Assembly (NCBI GenBank): GCA_036245805.1
Contig: BTRK01000006.1
Location: 40,676,901-40,740,900, forward strand
Source: Pristionchus mayeri
Taxonomy: Eukaryota; Nematoda; Chromadorea; Rhabditida; Neodiplogasteridae
Direction: 5' to 3'
Length of the DNA: 64,000 nt
The notes under the pieces are model-generated. The model was not told the DNA's origin, did not search any database, and worked only from the letters and a program-made list of their open reading frames with translations. This document shows positions 55,471-64,000 of this stretch, one piece after another. Both the position numbers and the translations under genes were made by a program. The number at the start of each line of letters is the position of its first letter. The stretch's first letter is position 1.

Positions 55471-57033
55471 ATATTTCACCATGATAAATGGACCTTGCAC
55501 TGTTGGCAAAATGACGAGCGCAGAGGAGGCGACGCTCGTGTTGGCCATCGACGTCTCCCATCCATCGAGGGAAGAGAGGAAGCAGGCACTCGACGACCAC
55601 TTTGGCACCGGATACTCACCCGCGAAGGCGAAAGCCCTCAACCAGTCAGTTGTAGGATTGAAACAATTGTCGCACGATTGGGAAGGGTCTGTAGACTGTC
55701 CAGCTAGTCTCATCAGGTTATTTCCAGAGCGTAAAATTCAACTAGTTTCTGTACAAAAATAAAACATATTATAAATTTGAGGACTCGAGGTCAGCACCAG
55801 CAGTACCCTACAGCTCGTCCCACAGGCTCGATTCTCTTTGGGAATCTCCCGCCCGATAAATGTCCTCGTTCGGTGGTCGCTGTAGTGGGCAACACGGATC
55901 TCAACCAGACCAGGTGAACGATCGTTCAAAGTTTTCAACCCTGGGACGTTCGACTCGTGGTAACCTAGTCTACAAATTTATCAGTACACATTACAGAAGA
56001 TTCTCCTCAAACATCATCATAGGTTTTCTGGATGAACAATTGAATTGCGATGCAACTAGCAGCCCACTTACTCCTACTCGACCTTCATGCTGAGAAATAA
56101 ACGTGAAATAATATTCAGATGGGGCGTTTCTTCTCGTCTTCAGATGCTCGGCCAGGAAGAGACCGTGAACCTGTTCGACCCCTTCGTAAGCAGAATCGAA
56201 GAGTTCTGCGAAGTAAGTGAACCTTTCAAGCACATTGTTGCTGACAGTTCCATGTTCAACATTGCACGCCATCTACGCCCGCAATTGCAGAAGACCGGCA
56301 GTCCTCCCAAGCACATCATCGTCTATCGAGACGGCGTGTCTGACTCGATGTTCAAGAAGGCACTCTACGAGGAGACACAATCACTCGAGCGTGCTATAGA
56401 GAAGGTACGCGAAACCATTTGAACTTTGGCGAATAGTATTTCCGAATATTAATTTCAACTGATCTCAGGCTACTCGATCGCTCACAAACTGCCCTCCGGA
56501 AATGGAGAAACCGACGCTCACTTACATCGTTGCCAAGAAACGGCACCACACGCGATTCTTCGCATCCGATCCCGCTCAGGCGAAAGAGTTAGTCACAGAT
56601 TGGTGTAAACCTAATTGATTTCGTAATTATTCACAAAATCGAAACAATCTTTATTTCGTTTTCCCTCGTAGAGAGCATTTCATAAAAAACGGATAAACGT
56701 TTTCCACAGAGGTCCAAATTACTCATCAATTGTGTTCTCAAACCCTATTTGTTGCAGAAAATTGAAGCTCCATTTCGGAATGAGCTAATAAATTGCTGAT
56801 ATGAATGGCCGTATGTTTTTGAAGAAAATAAGGAGAAGGCAGATTGTATTTAGTCAGAGTATCGAAACTCTTCAATTGACGCCCACTGAGAAATCATCCT
56901 CTCAAATCTTATCACCACGTCAATTGTGGACAAAGCACGGGTTAATAAATCATCTTCATGCAACATAGACAATAATACATGAATACCAACGGCTAGAGAT
57001 TTCAGTGAGAGAATTCGATGATAGCGGCATGAA

Positions 57034-58098
57034 TTAATGTCCGAGCTTGGAGAGAACGAGGGCCTTGATCTTCTCTGCATTGGGGAACAGCTCGTCTCGG
57101 ACTGCCACCAACTCCTGAAAATTAGCAATTATTTATTGTTTTAAAAATCTTTTTCGAGTAATGCTTTCTATGGGTACGGAACGCAAGTAAATATTAGACA
57201 ATACCTTCTTGACCGCGGGGGTCTGTTTTCCGATGATCTCCTTGATCTTGGGCGCTTTCGTGAAGGGGCTGCCAGCACTCTACCAAGGGAAGACATTACC
57301 AACTAGAAAATTAGCAAAGGTTCATCTTTCAATATTCGCCTGCACTCTTTTCATTCATCTCACTCTCACACGGTCAGTTTTTTTAACCAATTCTTCTGTC
57401 CTTAATTCCGTCAGAGAGTGCTAACCTTGAATACAGTGATGATCTCACTGACGGCTGCCTTAGCTCCAGGAGACAAGTGAGAGACGAGCTGGTGGAACTT
57501 CTGCAATGTAGAATACGATATTCGTCTGCTCCAATTTGTGATTTCATCACTCACCTCCTTCTTCTCCTCGAACTTTGTCTTCAGTCTCTCTGCGACTACA
57601 GCGTACGCCTTCTGCAATGAAGATTCAAACGAAATCCAGTTTCATTTTCAGTTTCAACAGTAACCACATCAAAGTTTATTCTTACAATAGTTTATAATGT
57701 ATTTTTAACTGAACAAGAGTAGTACTCACCTTGACATCAGCTCCCTCCTTCTGGACGATTTTATCGATGGAGATCCACTTCTCGATCGGATCCTGCTTCT
57801 CGTCCAGAACAACCTGAAGATGCAAATGAAGTACTCCTCCTATTCTTTAAAGTTCAAAATCGGGCATTGTCTCTTCACTTCTTTCACTTTCTCTCTCTTT
57901 CCGTTTGAGATGCAAAAATGGATACAACGAAGATTCCGTGAATTCGTTCCTCGAACTCTCCTCCTCACTCACATCCTTGATGGCCTTCTTTCCCTCTGCA
58001 GATATCTTCGTGATCCACAGATGCTCCTCCTCTCCAATGGGTGCAGCAAGGGCGACAGCTGCAGTAGCTGTACAGAAGAGAACGAGGGAGAAATTCAT
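57034..58098 (-). CDS. SXP/RAL-2 family (DUF148) secreted protein, 165 aa
   Basis: Six exons in phase 0: 57973-58098, 57730-57813, 57555-57611, 57426-57500, 57205-57279 and 57034-57114 (TAA). The protein starts with a cleavable signal peptide (MNFSLVLFCTATAAVALAAP). The mature part is helical and charged, with EKWISIDKIVQKEGADVK, KTKFEEKKE and the LSPGAKAAVSEI segment characteristic of this nematode-only family (Ani s 5-like, cation-binding). Length fits the family. The role is not established in general; secreted binding of lipid or metal is proposed for relatives. All splice sites are canonical and the frame is intact. The promoter should lie above 58098; TATAC near 58140 (minus TATAAAAG) is a good TATA-box candidate about 40 bp upstream. 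Confidence 0.93.
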
Positions 58099-58137
58099 GG
58101 CTGAGAGGCAGCTGATGAGAATGACTGCAGATTGCTT

Positions 58138-58145
58138 CTTTTATA
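58138..58145 (-). promoter_or_regulatory. TATA-box candidate for the SXP/RAL-2 gene
   Basis: On the minus strand the sequence reads GGTATAAAAGAAGC at about 58148-58135, roughly 40-45 bp upstream of the ATG. This is a strong TATA-box match at a plausible distance for a highly expressed short-leader gene. Confidence 0.5.
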
Positions 58146-58159
58146 CCTTTGATAGAGTA

Positions 58160-58230
58160 ATGATCAGCCTCTCTTTCCCATGCTCTCTAATCGGTCAGAG
58201 AAAGCGAGAGAGTATGGGAAATGAGGAGAG
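58160..58230. repeat. Hairpin repeat related to the 48522 MITE
   Basis: CTCTTTCCCATGCTCTCT at 58172 is followed by the inverted AGAGAGTATGGGAAATGAGGAG at about 58209. The core matches the inner part of 48522-48633 but the terminal parts are missing. Confidence 0.5.
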
Positions 58231-59397
58231 CCAGACGATTTCTCTCTTGATGAAGAAGGAGGCGGGAAGGAAGCGAAGACTCCGTTCGGCGGATAGCACC
58301 AGCTAGTGCACAATTTTCCAGTTAGCTCATTCGATCACTCTCTGCACTTTGCCTGTTCTCTTCTCTGCGTTCTAGGCGAGATTGGAAAGTGAAAACAGTG
58401 GCAAGTTTGTGCGTGTTCAATTGTGTGTTCCCACTGCTCCGTTCCATGCGAATAGTCAATCTCAGATGTTTGCACAAGTGTAACTGCCCCTTGCTGTATC
58501 GTGCAACTCTGTTTTTCGCTCAGTTTTTTTTCTGAATTTGTTTCGGCTATTTACCTGTTAGTTGAAGGATGTGCTATTGAAGGAAAGAGTGATGGAGAAT
58601 ATTCACACTTCTTCACATTCCTCGTACATATTTGCCCGGCGTACACAATTTATTATAAAATCTATATGTTTTATAGAAAGAGCGAGAAGTTCGAATATTA
58701 CTTAATACAAAAACAGTCGGATAAAATGCCTTTCCCTTAGACTCTTTCACAGGAAATCTCTTTTCAAGTCTCTCGATTTCTTCCATTTCTCCTTTGTTCT
58801 TCCTCAGGTAATTTGACATGTTAAGGTTTAACCTTGGGGCTTAACAGTGATTTAACAGTGGGGCGGAATCACCTCTTCAAATTTGTTTTACTTGATCAGA
58901 TCAGGTCATTCTGCGCTTTTTGGATCCTCAAAATTCACGCGTTGAATCATTACTAATTCAGCACTTCAGCCGAGCTCATTAATCGGGATACCACTTATTT
59001 GCACGATAAATAAGGGATCAGCGCCTTGATCCTAAATTCCATTTTCTCTCGTTCTGGTCAAATAGGCTTTATTCATAGCGTTGCGCCCGGGGTTTCGTGT
59101 TCCTTCTGGCATGGACCATTTAACTTCAATGGAAGGCAAGTCGCTTTTCGAATATTTCCCCGCCCGTTCTCAATCTCTTTTTTCAGAAGTTACTCGATCT
59201 CCGTTCTTAGTTACTTTCTCTTTTTTATCCCAATTGTAATTCAAACACTACGTGTGTCATTCTCGACAATTCTAAGATGGTAGCAAACTATCTTATATTT
59301 GATTCTTGTCGTGTGGCAATGAAGCTTTTGGTTCTTGCTTTATCACTTTTATTTCTGCATAAAATCATAGACCAAGTGTGATATTTCTTCAATGCAG
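58231..59397. other. Intergenic region, nothing recognised
   Basis: Between the divergently placed SXP/RAL-2 and BTB-Kelch genes. AT-rich with no exon-like blocks, repeats or RNA genes that I can support. Confidence 0.45.
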
Positions 59398-62300
59398 TCA
59401 ATATCGACAAATAATTCATCTGCAGCGAACGCTATGACCTTCGAGCTTTGTGGTCAGTACTTCGTTCGTTCCCCCTAGAATAATCGCTTTCCAATCCAAG
59501 TCGAAAGCATTGGCCATGTAATACCTTCTGGTTGATTTTCAGGCATGACCATTGATCTCAACGGGCGCAATCAACCTGACAATATCAAGATAACACACAC
59601 CAAAGGTCTGCAATATTTTTTCTTAAAAAAATTGAATTTACGACCCATATGAGAGCGTTACCAGGAACGATAAACATGCTCTTCTTCGGAGATGATCCAG
59701 CGGCTTAACGAATTGTGATAGAATAAATGATTTTCGGCCAATTTTGTTTTTTCCTTTCAGAAATATCAGACATTCAAGCAAGACTTCAATAGTGAAACAG
59801 AGCATGACATTACATTAACAGTTGGAGTGAATAGAATAAAGGGACACAAGGTGAGTTTTAAAAAACATCCTTTACTACACAGGTGCACCACGGAATAACT
59901 CTAATTATATTTAAATTATATATTTATTTTTAATTTTCTCAGTAATATTACACTGCAGGCCGTACTCATTGATCGCGTACCTTACTTCAAAGCGCTCTTC
60001 AATTCAAATATGGTCGACGCCGCTTCAACTAATATTACTCTATCCACAAGATTTTGTCGTTAGTTTGCATACTATTTTGTACTATTAATGCATTGAATAA
60101 TATTATTGTTTAAGAATTTGACTGCGATTCCATTGTAAGGCTGCTAAATTATGCATATACTGGACAACTGAGCATTAATGAAACGAATGCACAAGATTTG
60201 ATTATTGCAGCAGTCTACCTACAACTTGTGAGCACAATATTCTGAATCTTTTTATTCATAATTTTTTTTCATAAACTAATTTAAGGAGAACATCGTCGAT
60301 GAGTGCGCTAAATTTATGCTAAGGAAGATGCGATTCGACAATGCTCTTTCCTTATTCTTCTTCTTCAGATCTATTGGCATTCATACATACGAAGAGAAAA
60401 TCATCAAATTCATTGATGTATGATTTAAAATGAATAGAATCACGAGAAAATAGATCTTTTCAGAAGAATTTCGTGCCCATCTCCTTCACTCACGAGTATT
60501 TCGAGATGACAGCAGACGATCTCGTTGCTTTGATTCGGAGAGATTCACTCTATATTGATACGGAGGAACAGGCATGTGTTTGTGTAGTTTGTGATTATGT
60601 TCTAGATATTTTATTGAATTTTCACATTCTTAGGTTTTCGATGCAATCTGTCGGTGGATTGACAATTCGGAGAAAATTAATCGGAAACATACTCACAGGT
60701 ATGCCATTATCGCATGCATGATTTAGAAGAAGAAATCAATATATTTATTCTGTGAGCAACATCAATTTTATAGACTATTATCATACGTTCGCTGGAGCCG
60801 CTTGTCGAAGAACTCCCTGTATAACTATTTTGAGAAGTTCCCGTTTGCGAGATCATTCGAGGTTTATAATTTGTTCATTGCTGGAGCATTCAGAATAATA
60901 TTACGAGCTCTAGTGCTCTAGTATTCATTTACCACTCATAATAAGAGCGAAAAAGCGAGAAAGTTCAAAGTCTGTGCATATTTCTATTAATATTTTCTTA
61001 TTTAGATGAACCTTAGTAGCGACACCGCAAAAGGAAAGCAATCATGCCGAGAGGTCTCAAGAGTGTGTGAAGAAACTACTCAGTTCATCGTCGTAATAGG
61101 TTTGGACATTTTATTATGTTCGTTGTAGCACATCAGAAGGATCCGAAATATTTTTGGTCTAGGACGAAAAATAGAATCGATTCTTTGAAATTCGTTACAC
61201 AACAATCTTTTTTTCCAGTCGACCGACTCTCGAAAAGGAAGGAATGTCTTGAAACAACTCTGGAGCTATACGATCCAGTCAAGAATAGCTGGCATGAAAC
61301 CGTAATATGTCAACGTGAGGGACCAGCTAGTTCGATATCATTCAAGAATATCGCTATTTGTAATAATAAGGTACTCATTATATAGAAACGGGTAAGCAAA
61401 TGTGATTTTATAGATCTACTTCATTGGTGAATCAGGACCTGAATTTTACGCATGCGACATGAATTTACGCATGAATTTCACGCATGTATTCGACATGAAT
61501 ACGAATAAATGGAGCAAGGTAATATTAAAAGATTGAGTTTTAAAAGGAATCGTATTGAAAACATGCCATCCGTGCTTCTAAAAACAATCGCAAAATCACA
61601 ATTTTCAGATTCCGAACATGCTCTACAGTAGGTATAACATGGCATCAGGAGTTATTAATGGCAAAATGTGAGCCTTATTTAAACATATTTTTGAAAAGAA
61701 AATATTCACAGATATGTTGCTGGTGGATCTGAGGACTACATCAATTTTCATACTTCGCTTTCCTCTGTTGAGGCTTGCGATATTTCAAGCGATTCGCCAA
61801 GACAATGATCCCCATAAAAGAGAAGGACAGAATGAAGATAAATATAATTAACATTATTGAAATTGTATAATAATATCATATTTTTCGAAGTAAATCACCG
61901 CAAACTGCGCATTTTGTAGAGTAAAAAATTATGGAATAAATTCCTTCCAGAATGGAATACTTTGCGACCGATGAATAAGCCCAGGCTTAATGCAGCAGCA
62001 TGCGCGCTCAACGGAAAATTCTATGGTAAGTTCACAATCTGCAAATCTGTCATTTCAAAAATACTAACATTATGTTCCATTATCTTTCACATAATTTTTT
62101 CAGTAATCGGCGGATACAATGCATCAGGCATTTTGCAAGATGGCGAGTATTACGATCCGGATAACAACAGGTTTGGGAAAAAGTTTTAAAGCCCACATGA
62201 AATTTGTATAACTAATCCAAGATGAATACCATATAGATGGACTGTTATTTCACCAATGAAGAACAAGAGACATCATTTTACTGCCGTGGTGCTGGAAGGT

Positions 62301-63189
62301 CAAATCTATGTTGCTGGAGGGTTAGTTAGTAATTATAATACTGTGCCCTAGACGTATGACTATTGCACATTAGATCCTTTGATGTCATTTTGTCAGAAAT
62401 AATAAACTGTATATGATTTCAGCGACAGTGGACGGGAGTTGGTAGTCAACGACTTGGAGAGATACGACCCAATCACGGATGCCTGGACAACACTGGGCCG
62501 GTTGAGCAATAGGAGGTAGGTGTGAAAAAAGTATCGAAAATATCGGGAATATTGATAGTTTTCCATGCCATATAGTAATGATATTGCAAGACTTCTTTCT
62601 ATAGAATAAAATAGAATAGAATAAAATATAGTAGAATATCTATGATGCTAATCATAAGTGAAACATGTACATATTTAAATTACATAAATATTCAGTTTAG
62701 TATATACTTAGCAATTTGTGTGTGCATGCAATTTTATAGATATTCTCCAACACTCGCTGTTTCATGCGGGAAATTGTTCGCTCTTGGAGGCGAAGATTGG
62801 GCGAGCAAATATACATTCGTGGAAATGTATGTGCCTGAGACAGATTCTTGGGAGCACCGGGAACCAATGAGGTACGACGTTTGAGTGAGGAGCGGTGCAT
62901 AAAATATGATATTGAAATTTTTTAAACAAAACTTTAGCGAATTATAAATAAATATTGCAGATTCTTAGTTCTAAATTCTAGAAAATCAACAAATATCACT
63001 AATTTGATTTAATTCAAAATATAGGCAAGGAAATTTAAAATCAAAATTCTATGCCTGCAATGTTTTTAAATGTACTATATTTTTTAAGCAACTGAGTAAT
63101 TTTCTAGTGATCAAACAATACATGACGTGGTTCGCATTGGAGTCGCGACTGTTCCTGCTATTTTTCCTCAGCCGATGGACACATTCAAG
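59398..63189 (+). CDS. BTB-BACK-Kelch protein (Cullin-3 adaptor type)
   Basis: BTB exons 59761-59850, 59959-60058 and 60115-60227 encode HDITLTVGVNRIKGHK, YFKALFNSNM and LNYAYTGQL. BACK follows in 60286-60417, 60464-60571, 60634-60698 (VFDAICRWID) and 60774-60861. Linker 61006-61099, then Kelch blades in 61219-61370 (LYDPVKNSWHE), 61414-61518, 61609-61667, 61712-61805, 61951-62025, 62104-62170 (VIGGYNASG), 62237-62320 (IYVAGG), 62423-62515 (ERYDPITDAW), 62740-62871 (LFALGG) and 63108-63189. Such proteins recruit substrates to Cullin-3 ubiquitin ligases. Problems: the first exons (59398-59452, 59543-59605) lead to a stop at 59706, so the true start is unclear; exon 61712 runs into TGA at 61806 and does not join 61951 in phase. 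The 3' end may go beyond 63189. The intron after 60571 is GC-AG. Confidence 0.7.
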
Positions 63190-63688
63190 GTAAATGAGAA
63201 TTTCAAATTTTAAAATTTTAAGACATGCTTGAAATTATTGTGACGAACATTGTATTATCAATAAATTGTACCAAAAATGGAATCTTCTATTCGTTACAAC
63301 GAATCACCTTTCCAGGACAAATCGCTCTCTGATCACAGTGGATTTTTCCATTTTGGGCTGAAAAACGAAATTCTCAGATTTTTTTTCCCATCCCTCGAAT
63401 GGTACGTATTTGAAAAGTTAATAGAATGTGGCGAATTGAGAGACCTTTTTAAACTGTCGTAGATGGGGTGGAAAAATCGGAAAATAAATGCTTGTAAAAA
63501 TATGATTCGGATGGATTAAATGGCATGCAAATTACGATGCTCTCAGATAAGTAACATTATTTGCGTTTTGAATTATTCCGTAGTGACAAATATTTTCGTA
63601 CACCATCATTTTTGCAAAAGCCGGAACAAGAACATTTGCAATATTTTGAAAACGAGATTTCGAAAATATAGATTCAATTTGCTTTCAG

Positions 63689-64000
63689 CTCAATTCGAAT
63701 GTATCCCACAAGTGATGCTCGAGAAGGATCTTGTGCATCTCGATGTTTCCGGAGCAGGAAAGACTACAGCATTCATAATTGCTACTCTCAATCAAATGGA
63801 GCCCCTTCATGGACAGGTGTCTGTCCTTGTAGTTGCCAGTGAAATGACAGAAGTCCGACATATTGGCAATGAATACAGTGGAATGGCAAAATACCTTCCC
63901 CATATTAAGGTTAGTGAGTTAAATCGAAATTAAAAGGTGAAATTTGCAAACTTTTCAGCTATTTGCTGATGATACTGATCAGACTCTCGAGAATGCTCAC
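63689..64000 (+). CDS. Diverged DEAD-box helicase, UAP56/DDX39-like (partial)
   Basis: Exon 63689-63909 and the start of the next at 63959, cut by the window end. FECIPQVMLEKDLVHLDV resembles the Q motif and following strand of UAP56-type mRNA-export helicases, then SGAGKTTAFIIATLNQMEP matches motif I (family norm SGMGKT) and the following helix, and VSVLVVASEMTEVRHI stands where motif Ia should be; the TREL signature of motif Ia is not kept. Phase across 63909/63959 is consistent. Walker Lys and Thr are kept, so ATP binding is possible. Upstream exons should lie before 63689; 63277-63462 is an unproven candidate. It could be a fast-evolving paralog or an early pseudogene. Confidence 0.65.

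Larger units (their letters stand above)
48847..56587 (+). pseudogene. Degenerate Argonaute/PIWI-family gene
   Basis: Argonautes bind small RNAs for silencing. Exons include 48859-48966, 49011-49075, 49193-49331, 49447-49542, 49723-49817, 50005-50074, 50197-50299 (N domain), about 53017-53396 and 53560-53679 (PAZ, with RGIRLKFPNLPCLQ), 54561-55020 (MID, CDIEFGVLSQCI), then PIWI pieces: AIDVSHP (first Asp 55550), VVAVVGNTD, YRDGVS (second Asp 56330) and KKRHHTRFF (56469-56587). Defects: in-frame TGA at 54481 and 54625, a 10-bp leftover 'intron' at 53145-53154 that shifts frame, and no final exon with the last catalytic residue. Most exons keep good phase, so decay is recent or partial. A 2.5-kb palindrome sits between 50300 and 53016. 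Clade (worm-specific WAGO or other) cannot be set by eye. Confidence 0.8.

Overview
This window is nuclear DNA from a nematode, most likely a free-living rhabditid or diplogastrid-like worm. The evidence is many short introns ending in tttcag or similar, an SXP/RAL-2 (DUF148) gene found only in nematodes, an Argonaute-type gene, a BTB-Kelch gene and dense transposon debris. I cannot name the species. Coding parts are short exons in AT-rich DNA, so most real genes here had to be assembled from splice sites and reading phase.

Layout. 1-3488: 3' part of a decayed Helitron (copy 1). 3489-4860: mosaic of tRNA-derived SINE-like pieces. 5213-11643: a 13-exon unknown gene whose third exon sits in a decayed tandem array (6.4-9.7 kb) that also carries a hAT-type MITE. 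11840-13085: dimeric satellite of about 137-bp monomers. 14460-28678: a second, nearly complete Helitron (copy 2) with an open frame of more than 3,500 codons. It carries an array of Ulp1-like cysteine protease modules in front of the HUH Rep and PIF1-type helicase. This is the most unusual object in the window. 28679-30352: a second SINE mosaic ending in a further Helitron 3' hairpin.

30359-37290 and 38244-47310 are a direct tandem duplication of one unrecognised minus-strand gene. Copy B (38490-46727) reads through 14 exons in consistent phase. Copy A (30584-36422) has lost two exon regions beside a mariner end. Comparing the copies dates the insertions: mariner, RTE-type LINE and foldback element only in A; SINE-like piece and large palindrome only in B.

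48847-56587 is a degenerate Argonaute (N, PAZ, MID and part of PIWI) with in-frame stops, a 10-bp vestigial intron and no final PIWI exon. A 2.5-kb palindrome lies in one intron. 57034-58098 (minus) is an intact six-exon SXP/RAL-2 gene. 59398-63189 is a BTB-BACK-Kelch gene with uncertain 5' end and middle. 63689 to the window end starts a diverged DEAD-box helicase related to UAP56/DDX39.

The genes do not form an operon or pathway. The theme is a repeat-rich region where transposons insert into introns and drive local duplication and decay. Exon models are by eye; no searches were run.
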